Source: Hyphomicrobiales bacterium
GTDB taxonomy: Bacteria > Pseudomonadota > Alphaproteobacteria > Rhizobiales > Rhizobiaceae
DNA length: 64,000 nt
Assembly: GCA_900465675.1 (NCBI GenBank)
Contig: UBJR01000005.1
Coordinates: forward strand, 372,001 to 436,000
Direction of reading: 5' to 3'
The notes beneath the pieces are model-generated. The model had not been told where the DNA came from. It searched no databases and worked only from the letters and a program-made list of their open reading frames with translations. Position 1 is the stretch's first letter. Each line of letters opens with the position of its first letter. Positions 49,811-58,778 of the stretch are shown piece by piece. The translations under genes and the position numbers were made by a program.

Positions 49811-50803
49811 CTAGCGTTCGCGCTCGAACAGCGCGTCGGTTTCCTGCCACAGGGCATCAGGGATCGGCAGCTTCGCCCAATCGAGATTCTGCGCAATGCG
49901 CTCCGGCCGGCTCATGCCGAGAACGGCGGCGGAGACGTGTGGATTGCGGAAGGCGAACTGGATCGCTGCCGCCTGCAGGGGGACGCCGTGACGCTCGCAG
50001 ATCGCCTCGATCCGCTTGGCCCGGGCGACGACTTCCTCCGGCGGAGCACCGTAATCGAAGGTCGTGCCTGAATTGCCCGGACCCGTGGCGAGAATGCCCG
50101 AATTGAACACCCCGGCGACGACAATCTCGACACCCCGATGAGCAGCTTCCGGCAGCAGGTCGGCTTCAGCCGCCCGGTCGAGCAGGGTATAGCGCCCGGC
50201 CATCATGACAGCGTCGAGCGCGCAGGCCTTCATGAACCGTGTTGCAACATCGCTCTCATTGACGCCGACGCCGATCGCCTTGATGTGACCGGCCTTTCTG
50301 AGATCGTCGAGCGCCCGGTAGCAGCCTTCGACGGCCTCGTTGAAACGCCGCTCATAGGCATCCCCATGGGTGAAGCGATCGACATCATGGATATAGACCA
50401 GATCGAAATCGGCAATGCCGAGCCGGTTTGCCGATTGCTCGAGCGAACGCATCGTTCCGGCATAGCTGTAGTCGAAGAACGGCTTGAGGCGCAGCGGCGA
50501 GGCCCACAGACCGTAATCGACCTTCTCGCCATAGGGCGGCGCCATATAGCGGCCGGCCTTGGTGGAGACCGTGACGGTCTTGCGATCGATGGTTCGCAGG
50601 AAGGTGCCAAGGCGCAATTCGCTGAGACCGTGGCCATAGAGCGGCGCGGTGTCGAAATAGCGCATCCCGCCGTCAAAGGCGGCAGCCAGAACATCGGCCG
50701 CCTGCGCCTCGGTCACATCCCGGTAGAGCGTTCCGATGCCGCTCGCGCCGAAGCCGAGGCGGGAGGCAAAGCCGATCTTGCTCGAAGTCATAACCGCCGT
50801 CAT
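49811..50803 (-). CDS. Aldo/keto reductase (D-threo-aldose 1-dehydrogenase/L-fucose dehydrogenase type)
   Basis: The 330-residue NAD(P)-dependent enzyme has the AKR tetrad in YFDTAPLYGHG (Asp, Tyr), STKAGR (Lys) and VYIHDVD (His). The layout matches the AKR group that oxidises L-fucose, L-galactose or D-arabinose to lactones. The ATG at 50803 overlaps the stop of the amidohydrolase gene (ATGA). With that lactonase-like gene it would form the first two steps of oxidative sugar breakdown. Pyridoxal 4-dehydrogenase is an alternative in this group. Confidence 0.82.
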   Translation of the reverse strand: MTAVMTSSKIGFASRLGFGASGIGTLYRDVTEAQAADVLAAAFDGGMRYFDTAPLYGHGLSELRLGTFLRTIDRKTVTVSTKAGRYMAPPYGEKVDYGLWASPLRLKPFFDYSYAGTMRSLEQSANRLGIADFDLVYIHDVDRFTHGDAYERRFNEAVEGCYRALDDLRKAGHIKAIGVGVNESDVATRFMKACALDAVMMAGRYTLLDRAAEADLLPEAAHRGVEIVVAGVFNSGILATGPGNSGTTFDYGAPPEEVVARAKRIEAICERHGVPLQAAAIQFAFRNPHVSAAVLGMSRPERIAQNLDWAKLPIPDALWQETDALFERER

Positions 50804-51675
50804 GCCCGGTCCTCCCCAAAGCCTGGAAGCCGGTAGACCTCGATCGCGTTCAGTCCGAAGATCCGCTCCCGCTCGGCGCTCGACAGATCCTTGAGGCATT
50901 CCTGCAGCGCCTCGACGACACGGTCGTAGCTTGCCGCTACCAGGCAAACCGGCCAGTCGGTGCCGAACATGCAGCGATCGGTGCCGAAGACATCGAGCAC
51001 TTCATGGACGTAGGGCTTCAGGTCCTCAGGCGTCCAGCTCTGCCAGTTGGCTTCCGTCACCATGCCGGAGACCTTGCACCAGACGTGGTCACGTTGCCCT
51101 TTGAACTGGCGGATCAGCACCGCCCATTCGTCGAAACCGCCATTGCGGATTTCTGGCTTCGAGATGTGGTCGAGCACGAAGCGCGTTTCAGGGAAGGCTT
51201 CCACTGTCGCGATGCAGGAGGGCAGTTGCGGCAGGTTCGGCACGAGGTCATAGACGAGCCCGGCAGCCTCGACAGCTTCCAGGCCCTTCTTCACGTCATC
51301 GCGCAGCAGCCAGTTCGGGTCACTTTCCGTCTGGATAAGGTGCCGGACGCCGACCAGCCACTTGCCCTGAGGCGACGATTGCAGTTCGGCAAGCGTCTGG
51401 ACGAGTTTCGGATCGGTCAGATCCACCCAGCCGACGACGCCGGCGACGAAATCCGTCGCCTCCGCCGTCCTGATGAAATCCCAGGTCTCGCCGAGATCGT
51501 TCCAGGTCTGCACCAGAACGGTTCCGTTGACGCCATTCTTCTGTAGAGCCGGGCGCAGGTCGTCCGGCTCGAACACGCGGTTGATCGGTTCGAAGGGGCC
51601 GCTCAGCCAGCCATAATCGCCACCGCTTTTGGGATCCCAGAAGTGATGATGGGAATCGATGATCGGGCTTGTCAT
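50800..51675 (-). CDS. Amidohydrolase_2-family lactonase (L-fuconolactonase-like)
   Basis: The 291-residue TIM-barrel hydrolase has DSHHHFWD at the N-terminus, LDHISKP in the middle and FGTDWPV near the C-terminus, as in L-fucono-1,5-lactonase and related lactonases. The start MTSPIIDSHHHFWDP is usual. It lies between two aldo/keto reductase genes, 12 bases after the first on this strand. It should open the lactone made by one of them to an aldonic acid. Confidence 0.84.
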   Translation of the reverse strand: MTSPIIDSHHHFWDPKSGGDYGWLSGPFEPINRVFEPDDLRPALQKNGVNGTVLVQTWNDLGETWDFIRTAEATDFVAGVVGWVDLTDPKLVQTLAELQSSPQGKWLVGVRHLIQTESDPNWLLRDDVKKGLEAVEAAGLVYDLVPNLPQLPSCIATVEAFPETRFVLDHISKPEIRNGGFDEWAVLIRQFKGQRDHVWCKVSGMVTEANWQSWTPEDLKPYVHEVLDVFGTDRCMFGTDWPVCLVAASYDRVVEALQECLKDLSSAERERIFGLNAIEVYRLPGFGEDRA

Positions 51676-51687
51676 GGTTGACGCTCC

Positions 51688-52674
51688 CTACCAGCGCTGA
51701 TGAACATATTGCTTGATGTAGGTGTCGTAGATCGACCTGATCTCCCGCATCGCGCTGTCGGAAATCGCCGGCAAGCTGGCGGCCTCGGCATTGGAGCTCG
51801 CCTGCGCCGGATTGCGGGCGCCCGGAATGGGGAGCGTGACGGCGTCGAACATCAGGATCCAGCGGAGCGCGAATTTCGCCATGGTCGTATCGCCGGAGAC
51901 CAGGGGACGAACCTTTTCGACCGCCTCCAGACCGACCTCATAGGGTACGCCGGAGAAGGTCTCGCCGACATCGAAGGCTTCGCCGTTGCGGTTGAAGAGC
52001 CGGTGGTCATTGCTCTCGAACTTGGTGTCCTTCTTGAACTTGCCCGACAGCAGCCCGCTTGCCAGCGGCACGCGGGCGATGATCGCCACCTTCTTTTCCT
52101 CCGCCTGCTTGAAGAAATGCTCGATCGGGCGCTGGCGGAAGGCGTTGAAAATGATCTGGACACTGACGACGCCGGAATATTCGATCGCCTTCAGCGCTTC
52201 CTCGACGCGCTCGACGCTGACGCCGTAATTGCGGATCTTGCCCTGCTCCACCAGCCGGTCCAGACGTCCGAAAACTTCAGGGTGATAGTAGAGATCCGTC
52301 GGCGGGCAATGCAGCTGGACGAGATCGAGGCAATCGGTCTCAAGGTTCTTGAGGCTGCGATCGATCCAGCCGTTCAGGTTCTCCGCGCTATAGCCTTCGA
52401 CGGACTGTTCGGGCAGGCGGCGACCGGCCTTGGTAGCGATGAACGGGCGTTCGCCGCCGCGTTCCTTCATCACCTTGGCGATCAGGCGTTCCGAATGGCC
52501 GTCGCCATAGACATCGGCCGTGTCGATAAAGGTGACGCCGGTGTCGAGAGCGGCGTGCAGGGCGGCGAGCGCCTCCGTATCGTTGACCTCTCCCCATGCG
52601 GCGCCAATCGCCCACGCGCCAAATCCGATCTCGCTGACCTTGCGGCCTGTCCGGCCGAACTCCTTCGTTCGCAT
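51688..52674 (-). CDS. Aldo/keto reductase
   Basis: The 328-residue protein has the AKR motifs GFGAWAIGAAWG, FIDTADVYGDGHSERL, ATKAGRR and VQLHCPP, and so the full catalytic tetrad. It differs from the other AKR in this operon and is closer to the YajO/IolS type. It is first in the three-gene operon and is divergent from the importer operon, with overlapping promoters. It may act on the same sugar or its keto form. Confidence 0.85.
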   Translation of the reverse strand: MRTKEFGRTGRKVSEIGFGAWAIGAAWGEVNDTEALAALHAALDTGVTFIDTADVYGDGHSERLIAKVMKERGGERPFIATKAGRRLPEQSVEGYSAENLNGWIDRSLKNLETDCLDLVQLHCPPTDLYYHPEVFGRLDRLVEQGKIRNYGVSVERVEEALKAIEYSGVVSVQIIFNAFRQRPIEHFFKQAEEKKVAIIARVPLASGLLSGKFKKDTKFESNDHRLFNRNGEAFDVGETFSGVPYEVGLEAVEKVRPLVSGDTTMAKFALRWILMFDAVTLPIPGARNPAQASSNAEAASLPAISDSAMREIRSIYDTYIKQYVHQRW

Positions 52675-52719
52675 CTCTCACTCCCTGATTTGCGGTGACC
52701 GGCGGGCCGGTACTGTCTG

Positions 52720-52747
52720 GTTAGACTTGCTTGACATTCTCCGTCAA
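52720..52747 (-). promoter_or_regulatory. Possible promoter of the AKR/lactonase operon
   Basis: On the minus strand TTGACG (52742-52747) and TCTAAC (52720-52725) are 16 bases apart, 46 bases before the first gene. It overlaps the promoter of the importer operon, so both could answer to one operator. Confidence 0.4.
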
Positions 52748-52759
52748 CCCAATTATCAG
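52731..52759 (+). promoter_or_regulatory. Promoter of the importer/larA operon
   Basis: A consensus -35 TTGACA (52731-52736) and a near-consensus -10 TATCAG (52754-52759) are separated by exactly 17 bases. This is the best sigma-70 match I saw in the window. The 17-base palindrome begins six bases after the -10. Confidence 0.65.
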
Positions 52760-52765
52760 AAAACA

Positions 52766-52782
52766 GGGTTGTACGACAACCC
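52766..52782. promoter_or_regulatory. GntR-type operator, 17-base palindrome
   Basis: GGGTTGT-ACG-ACAACCC is a perfect palindrome with a 3-base centre. It contains TTGT-N3-ACAA, which fits the TNGTNNNACNA rule of FadR/FCD regulators. It covers the expected start of transcription, so a bound protein would block the importer operon. The likely binder is the FCD regulator encoded beside larA. Confidence 0.65.
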
Positions 52783-52819
52783 GGTAAGTACGCAAAATCT
52801 GCATCGGGAGGATGAGACC

Positions 52820-54031
52820 GTGCGATCACTTGTTTTGGGAGGCATTTCTCTAGCGCTTAGCCTCGGCGCGTCACTGCAAATGGCATCGGCTGAAGACACG
52901 ATCAAGATCGGTGTCGTGGCCGCAGAATCCGGCGCTTTCGTCTCGGCCGGTCACACCTTGCCGGCGGGCGTTGGCCTAGCGGTCAAGGAAATCAACGACG
53001 CGGGAGGCGTCAAGGTTGGTGACAAGACCTACAAGGTCGAGATGGTGAAGCGCGACGACCGCACAGACATCTCCACCGCCATTGCCGCGACCCAGGAACT
53101 GGTTCGCGATGAAAAGGTTTCGGCGATCTTCGGTTCGGAAACCCACGACTTTACATTGGCGATGACCAAGATCACCCAGCCTGCCAAGGTGATCCAGTTT
53201 GCCGGCAACAGCACGCTGGCAAAAATCCTGAACCCGCAGTCCGTCGCCCCCGGCGCCGAAGACCATTACCTCTTCCAGTCCGAGCCGCAGGAATTCCAGC
53301 GCTCCGGCTCAACGGCCCGCGGCGTTCTCAGCCTGCTGACCCCGCTCGTCGGCCACCCGCTGAAAAAGTCTGTGGTCATCGTCGGCAATGACGCGACCGG
53401 CCAGTTCCTGACCTCCTATTACGTCAAGGCACTGAAGGCCGAAGGACAGGAAGTGCCTGAAGTCATCTCCTATCCGCCCGACACCACCGACTTCTCGCCG
53501 TTCCTGACGCGCGCCAAGAGCCTGAACCCTGACGTCGTGCACTTCTGGTACAACGGCGACTCGACGCTGACGGCCCTGCCGCAGGCGCTCGAACTCGGCG
53601 TTGCCCCCAGCTACTTCCTGTTCGGCGTCGACCCGGGCATCTGGAAGGAACGAGGCCTGACCGCCGACGTGCCGGTCGCCATGAGCTGCGTGCCGATCTG
53701 CTGGGGTGAATCTTCCAACGCCAATGCGAAGACCTATTTCAAGGCCTACTTCGCTGCCGGCGCACCGAAGGGCGTAACTTCCTCGGTCTCGCTGCTCTAC
53801 TACGACTATGTCCATATGCTCGCCGAAGCCTGGACCAAGGCCGGTTCGCTCGATCCGGACAAGACCGTCGCAGCCCTGGAATCGCTCCATCACAAGGGCG
53901 TGGTTTCCGATGACCTCTCCTTCAACAAGAGCCATCAGGTGACGCACGCAACCGAGGTCTGCGCTGCAGCACCGGGCGGCGACATCTCCTGCGCGATGCA
54001 GCAGCCACCCGCCGAAGCCCCCGCGGAATAA
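52820..54031 (+). CDS. Liv-type ABC transporter periplasmic binding protein
   Basis: This 403-residue protein starts at GTG 52820 with GGGAGG before it; a longer in-frame reading passes through the promoter and is rejected. It has a Sec signal (LVLGGISLALSLGASLQMASAED) and a Peripla_BP_6 fold (IGVVAAESGAFVSAG, KSVVIVGNDATGQFL). The family binds branched amino acids, amides, aromatic acids or other carboxylates. It leads the operon that ends with larA, so a hydroxy or sugar acid is a fair guess for its ligand. Confidence 0.88.
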   Translation: MRSLVLGGISLALSLGASLQMASAEDTIKIGVVAAESGAFVSAGHTLPAGVGLAVKEINDAGGVKVGDKTYKVEMVKRDDRTDISTAIAATQELVRDEKVSAIFGSETHDFTLAMTKITQPAKVIQFAGNSTLAKILNPQSVAPGAEDHYLFQSEPQEFQRSGSTARGVLSLLTPLVGHPLKKSVVIVGNDATGQFLTSYYVKALKAEGQEVPEVISYPPDTTDFSPFLTRAKSLNPDVVHFWYNGDSTLTALPQALELGVAPSYFLFGVDPGIWKERGLTADVPVAMSCVPICWGESSNANAKTYFKAYFAAGAPKGVTSSVSLLYYDYVHMLAEAWTKAGSLDPDKTVAALESLHHKGVVSDDLSFNKSHQVTHATEVCAAAPGGDISCAMQQPPAEAPAE

Positions 54032-54045
54032 ACTGCCGATGCGCC

Positions 54046-54070
54046 TCCCGCCGGCCCCCTGCGCCGGCGG
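54046..54070. terminator. Intercistronic hairpin after the Liv binding protein
   Basis: CCCGCCGGC and GCCGGCGGG form a perfect 9-base stem with a 7-base loop, followed by ACTTTCG. It lies between the binding-protein gene and the first permease gene and may raise the ratio of binding protein to transporter. Confidence 0.62.
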
Positions 54071-54132
54071 GACTTTCGTCATTGAAAGCGGACGCGCCTG
54101 ACGCGCAGTCCCCGTAACAGCGGAACAGAGCT

Positions 54133-55002
54133 GTGGACATTCTCATTCAGCAAATCCTCAACGGCCTGTCGATCGCGAGCGTCATCACGCTGATCGCCGT
54201 CGGGGTCACCTTGATCTTCGGCCTGACCGGCATCATCAATTTCGCGCATGGCGAATTCCTGATGGTCGGCAGCATCGTCACTTGGCTTGCCGTGCAAGCC
54301 GGCCTCGGATTCTTCATCGCTCTCGTGCTCGCCGTCCTTGCCGTCGGCGTCATGGGCTTCGTGCTTGAACGCGGGCTGTTTCGCTTCACGCTGACGCGGC
54401 CGACCAATGGCTTCATCGTCTCGCTCGGGCTGATCGTCGTGCTGCAGCACATCGTCATCTTCTTCTACGATCCGAACCAGAAGAGCATTCCACGCCCGCT
54501 GACCGGCATCTGGGATATCGGCGGCGTCCGCATCGCCTCGGTTCGCGTCATGGTCATTCTCGTCACCATCGCGGTCGTGGCACTGACCTTCGCCATGGTC
54601 ACCCGCAGCCGCTATGGACGCGCGCTGCGCGCCGCCGTCGATGATCGCGATACGGCTGCACTGATGGGCATCCCGGTCCGTCGCTACATCACCGGTGTCT
54701 TCGTGCTCGGCAGCGCCCTTGCCGGTCTCGGCGGCGCGTTGCTCATCGCCCTCTTCCCGATCACGCCGTTCACCGGCGGCACCATGGTGATGAAGGGTTT
54801 TGCCGTGGCGCTGATCGGCGGCCTCGGAAACCTGACCGGTGCTGTCGTCGCCGGCCTGATTCTCGGCATCGTCGAAGGCTTCAGCGCCGGCTACGGCTTC
54901 TCCGCCTGGACAGACGCCTATTCCTTCGCCCTGATGATCCTGGTTCTGCTCTTCCGCCCGAATGGACTGTTCGGCGGCACGAGCGGCCCGAAAATGGCCT
55001 GA
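54133..55002 (+). CDS. livH: Liv-type ABC transporter permease
   Basis: The 289-residue permease starts at a GTG and has eight helices. GLTGIINFAHGEFLMVGS and the loop RSRYGRALRAAVDDRDTAALMGI are hallmarks of LivH. It pairs with the LivM-like permease that follows after 19 bases. Confidence 0.92.
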   Translation: MDILIQQILNGLSIASVITLIAVGVTLIFGLTGIINFAHGEFLMVGSIVTWLAVQAGLGFFIALVLAVLAVGVMGFVLERGLFRFTLTRPTNGFIVSLGLIVVLQHIVIFFYDPNQKSIPRPLTGIWDIGGVRIASVRVMVILVTIAVVALTFAMVTRSRYGRALRAAVDDRDTAALMGIPVRRYITGVFVLGSALAGLGGALLIALFPITPFTGGTMVMKGFAVALIGGLGNLTGAVVAGLILGIVEGFSAGYGFSAWTDAYSFALMILVLLFRPNGLFGGTSGPKMA

Positions 55003-55021
55003 CGCGCGAAAGGCACATGCT

Positions 55022-56041
55022 ATGAACAATTCACTTTCGTCGCTCCGCTCACTGATACCGGCTCTGGTCGTGCTGGCGATCCTTGCCTTCGTCCCGACGC
55101 TTGGCGCCAGCAACCGTATGCTGTCGCTGGCGATCTCGGCCGGCATCAACATCGTCGCGCTCTATGGCCTCTCGGTGCTGTTCGGCCAGACCGGTATCCT
55201 CTCCATGGGCCATGCGGCCCTTGTCGGCGTCGGCGCCTATGCGGCGGCGCTGCTTGCCCGCGATACCGGCATCAGCTTCTGGGTGGCACTGCCGCTTGGC
55301 GGCATCGCCGCTGCCGCCTTCGCGGCCATCATCGGCGTCCCCTCGCTGCGCGTCTCCGGCCACCACTTCGTCATCATGACCTTCGCCTTCGGCCAGCTGC
55401 TGACCATCGTTCTGACAAATGGCGGTGATTTCACCGGTGCCGCGACTGGGCTCGACCTGCAATTGCCGGTCAGCTTCTTCGGCATGCGTCTCGATGATCT
55501 CGTCCCCTATTATTTCGTCGTGCTGGCCTTCGTGGCACTCAGCGCCATCGCCAGCTGGGGGATCATCAACTCGCCCTATGGCCGGACGCTGCGCGCCATC
55601 CGCGAAAACGAGAAACTGGCCGCCTCGCTCGGCATCAATGTCGGCCGCCACAAGATCGGCGCCTTCATCGTCAGCGGCGTCTTTGCCGGTGTCTCGGGCG
55701 TGCTGCTCGCCTATTTCCTGCGGCACATCTCGCCCAGCCAGTTCTCCTCCTTCCCGAGCATCTATTTGGCGCTGATGGTGATGATCGGCGGCGCGCGCCT
55801 GCTGCTCGGGCCGATCGCCGGCGGCATTCTCGTCTCCTTCCTGCCTGAGGTCCTGAACCTCGATCCCGTCGAATCCCGAATCCTCTACGGCGTCTGCCTG
55901 ATCGCCGTCATCCTGCTGCTCCCGAACGGCCTGATCGCCGGCCTCATCGACGGCTGGAACAGGCTCGTTCGCGGCCCGGCGCAAAAGCAGGCGTCGCGCC
56001 AGGCGGCAACTGCCACGCATGCTTCGGAGGCAGGCCGATGA
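55022..56041 (+). CDS. livM: Liv-type ABC transporter permease
   Basis: The 339-residue permease has about ten helices with FGQTGILSMGHAALVGVGAYAAA and the loop NSPYGRTLRAIRENEKLAASLGI, typical of LivM. The ATG at 55022 is the natural start. It overlaps the LivG gene by four bases. The C-terminal tail is polar and rich in Ala and Gln. Confidence 0.92.
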   Translation: MNNSLSSLRSLIPALVVLAILAFVPTLGASNRMLSLAISAGINIVALYGLSVLFGQTGILSMGHAALVGVGAYAAALLARDTGISFWVALPLGGIAAAAFAAIIGVPSLRVSGHHFVIMTFAFGQLLTIVLTNGGDFTGAATGLDLQLPVSFFGMRLDDLVPYYFVVLAFVALSAIASWGIINSPYGRTLRAIRENEKLAASLGINVGRHKIGAFIVSGVFAGVSGVLLAYFLRHISPSQFSSFPSIYLALMVMIGGARLLLGPIAGGILVSFLPEVLNLDPVESRILYGVCLIAVILLLPNGLIAGLIDGWNRLVRGPAQKQASRQAATATHASEAGR

Positions 56042-56760
56042 ACGCCATTCTTGAGATCAGCGGACTGAAGAAGCAGTTCGGCGGCGTCACAGCACTATCC
56101 GGTGTCGACCTGTCGATCGAAGAGGGCGAGATCCTCGGCATCGTCGGCCCGAACGGTTCCGGCAAGACGACGCTCTTCAACGTCATCACCGGCGTCTACC
56201 GGCCGACCGAGGGGCATGTCCGCTGGCGCGGGCGGGATATCACCAGTCTCGCCGCCCATGAAGTGTCGGGCGCCGGTATCGGCTACACCTTCCAGCAGGC
56301 CATGGCCTTTCCGGGCCTCACCGTCTGGGAAAACGTCCAGATCGCCTGCGAGCATGCGCGCAAGACGAGCCGACCCTATCCCTGGACAACGCCCGCCGCC
56401 CTGCTCGATTTCGTCGGACTGACGGCGCTCGCAAATGAGCGCGCCGGCGTTTTGCCCTTCGGCAATCTGCGTCTCCTCGGCATCGCGCTGGCGCTCGCCA
56501 CGCGGCCCTCGCTAATCCTGCTTGATGAGCCGGCGGCAGGCCTGAACGACAAGGAAACCGCAACGCTGGTCGGGCTGGTCAAGCAGTTCCCGGCCCACGG
56601 CATCAGCGTCTGCGTCATCGATCACGACATGAAGCTGATGCAGATGCTCTGCAAGCGGCTGGTCGTCCTCGATTTCGGCTCGAAGATCGCCGACGGGCCG
56701 ACACAGGACGTTCTTTCCAATCCGAAGGTGCTCGAAGTCTATCTCGGAGGTGCGCTGTGA
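56038..56760 (+). CDS. livG: Liv-type ABC transporter ATP-binding protein
   Basis: The 240-residue ATPase has Walker A GPNGSGKTT and Walker B LILLDEPAAGLND with VIDHDMKLM. The signature motif is degenerate: LPFGNLRLLGIALAL where relatives read LSYGxQRRLEIARAL. It may still work in a heterodimer with LivF, whose signature is intact. It overlaps both neighbours by four bases. Confidence 0.9.
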   Translation: MNAILEISGLKKQFGGVTALSGVDLSIEEGEILGIVGPNGSGKTTLFNVITGVYRPTEGHVRWRGRDITSLAAHEVSGAGIGYTFQQAMAFPGLTVWENVQIACEHARKTSRPYPWTTPAALLDFVGLTALANERAGVLPFGNLRLLGIALALATRPSLILLDEPAAGLNDKETATLVGLVKQFPAHGISVCVIDHDMKLMQMLCKRLVVLDFGSKIADGPTQDVLSNPKVLEVYLGGAL

Positions 56761-57485
56761 ACCTGCTCGATGTTTCCAATGTAACAACAGGGTATGGCCC
56801 AACGGTCGTCAACCGCGATGTCTCCGTCACGCTCGGCGAGAACGAGGTGATCACCATTCTCGGCCCGAACGGCGCTGGCAAATCGACTTTGCTGCGCACC
56901 ATCGTCGGCCTCGTCAAACCGCGCGCGGGAACGATCAGCTTCGCCGGCGAAAACGTGACGGGCCGTACGCCCGATATCATGGCCAAGCGCGGTGTGGTTC
57001 TCGTGCCGGAAGGACGGCGGATCTTCGGCGACATGACCGTCGAGGAAAACCTGCGTCTTGGCGCCTATGCGCGGCGTGACACCGACGCTGTCGAAGCCGA
57101 CGTCAAGACGATGGAGCGCTTCTTCCCGATCCTTGCCACCAAGCGGCAGCAGAAGGGCGGCTCGCTGAGCGGCGGCCAGCAGCAGATGCTGGCGATCGCC
57201 CGCGGCCTGATGGCGAGACCCCGCGTGCTGCTGCTCGACGAGCCGTCGCTCGGGCTTTCCCCGCTGCTCGTCAAGGAAATCCAGACGATCATTCTCGACA
57301 TCGGCAAGACCTTCAACGCCTCCGTTCTACTGGTCGAGCAGAATGCCGGCCTGGCGCTTTCCGTCGCCACCCGCGGCTATCTGATGCAGAACGGCCGCAT
57401 CGCGACGTCGGGGCCGATCGCAGAACTCAAGGACATGTCGCTGATGCGCGAGCTCTATCTCGGCGGCGTGGCGGAGCAGGTGTGA
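56757..57485 (+). CDS. livF: Liv-type ABC transporter ATP-binding protein
   Basis: The 242-residue ATPase has Walker A GPNGAGKST, signature LSGGQQQML, Walker B VLLLDEPSLGLSP and VEQNAGLAL, all intact. The length and C-terminus (MRELYLGG) fit LivF. Its stop overlaps the possible GTG start of larA, so transport and racemase genes are coupled. Confidence 0.92.
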   Translation: MNLLDVSNVTTGYGPTVVNRDVSVTLGENEVITILGPNGAGKSTLLRTIVGLVKPRAGTISFAGENVTGRTPDIMAKRGVVLVPEGRRIFGDMTVEENLRLGAYARRDTDAVEADVKTMERFFPILATKRQQKGGSLSGGQQQMLAIARGLMARPRVLLLDEPSLGLSPLLVKEIQTIILDIGKTFNASVLLVEQNAGLALSVATRGYLMQNGRIATSGPIAELKDMSLMRELYLGGVAEQV

Positions 57486-57487
57486 CG

Positions 57488-58774
57488 ATGGACACGATCG
57501 CTCTTTCCTACGGCCGCGGCCATCTCGACATCACGCTTCCGCCGGGCGCCCGGCCGACGGTGATCCGCAAGCAGCAACTGCCGAAACTCGCCGATGGCAA
57601 GGCGGCGGTGATCGAGGCGCTGCGCCATCCGGTTGCCTCCAAACCTCTTGCTGACCTTGCAAAGAACCGCCAAAGCGCCTGCATTCTGATCTGCGACATC
57701 ACCCGGCCGGTGCCGAACCGGCTGTTTCTGCGCCCGATGATCGAGACGATGATCGCGTCGGGCATTCCGCAGGAGAAGATTTCGGTGCTGGTCGCCACCG
57801 GCCTGCACCGGCCGAATCTCGGCGATGAGCTGGCCGAACTGGTCGGCGATCCCTGGGTGCTCGAAAATGTCCGCGTCGAAAACCACTATGCCAGAGACGA
57901 GGACGCCCATATCGATTTCGGCTTCACCAAGACGCGGAACACGCCGGTCAAGCTCGATCGGCTGTTTGCCGAGGCCGATCTCAGGATCGCCACCGGCCTT
58001 GTCGAGCCGCATTTCATGGCAGGCTGGTCGGGCGGACGAAAGGTCATTGCCCCGGGCGTTGCCCATCACGAGACGATCCGGACATTCCACTCGGCACGCT
58101 TCATGGAAGACCCGCTGGCCGTCCAATGCAATCTGATCGGCAATCCACTGCACGAGGAGCAGCTGGAAATCGTCCGGATGCTCGGTGAGGTCTATGCGTT
58201 GAATACCGTGCTGGATGAGGATCGCGATCTCGTCTGCGTCACCTTCGGCGAGATCATCGCCAGCCATCAGGCGGCGGTCGATTTCGTCAGCGGCGCGACA
58301 CAGATCCCTCTCGACCGGAAGTTCTCCACCGTCATCACCTCTTCGGCCGGCTATCCGCTCGACAAGACCTACTATCAGACCATCAAGGGCATGGTGACGC
58401 CGCTCGATATCCTGAAGCCCGGCGGCACGCTGATCATCGCGTCGGAATGTTCGGAAGGCTTCGGTTCACCGGAATTCCGCGAGGCGCAGGCAAGACTGGT
58501 CGAGCTCGGACCCGATCGGTTCCTGGCGACGCTGACGGCAAAGAGCCTAGCAGAGATCGACGAGTGGCAGACGGAGATGCAGTTGAAGCCGATGCGGCTC
58601 GGCAGCGTCGAGCTCTATACGACCGGTCTTTCGGGCGACGACCGGACGCTGACAGGCGTCGGCATGATCGACGATATCGAGACGGCAATCGCCCGCAGCA
58701 TCAGCGCCAACGGCGATGCCGATGTCGCCATCATCCCGGAGGGGCCTTATGTCGTGCCTCGATATGCGGCGTGA
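57488..58774 (+). CDS. larA: LarA-family nickel-pincer racemase/epimerase
   Basis: This 428-residue protein belongs to the LarA (DUF2088) family. Residues matching Lactobacillus plantarum LarA, counted from this ATG, are R73 (TRPVPN), H107 (ATGLHRP), H175 (VEPHF), K185 (GGRKVIAPG; joins the cofactor) and H201 (TFHSAR; nickel ligand), so it should bind the nickel-pincer nucleotide and move a hydride at a 2-hydroxy acid. A GTG at 57482 is a possible start. It is the last gene after livF in the importer operon. The substrate may be lactate, malate, an aldonate or another 2-hydroxy acid; LarA relatives vary widely. Confidence 0.9.
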   Translation: MDTIALSYGRGHLDITLPPGARPTVIRKQQLPKLADGKAAVIEALRHPVASKPLADLAKNRQSACILICDITRPVPNRLFLRPMIETMIASGIPQEKISVLVATGLHRPNLGDELAELVGDPWVLENVRVENHYARDEDAHIDFGFTKTRNTPVKLDRLFAEADLRIATGLVEPHFMAGWSGGRKVIAPGVAHHETIRTFHSARFMEDPLAVQCNLIGNPLHEEQLEIVRMLGEVYALNTVLDEDRDLVCVTFGEIIASHQAAVDFVSGATQIPLDRKFSTVITSSAGYPLDKTYYQTIKGMVTPLDILKPGGTLIIASECSEGFGSPEFREAQARLVELGPDRFLATLTAKSLAEIDEWQTEMQLKPMRLGSVELYTTGLSGDDRTLTGVGMIDDIETAIARSISANGDADVAIIPEGPYVVPRYAA

Positions 58775-58778
58775 GTGC

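Noticed and set aside
52520-52819. N-terminal extension of the Liv-type binding protein
   Set aside because: It would read through the divergent promoter region and the operator, and it lacks a signal peptide at its start. The GTG at 52820 gives a normal signal.
57488-58774. Calling the LarA homologue a proven lactate racemase
   Set aside because: Key residues are shared by the whole LarA superfamily, whose substrates differ. The context points to hydroxy or sugar acids in general.
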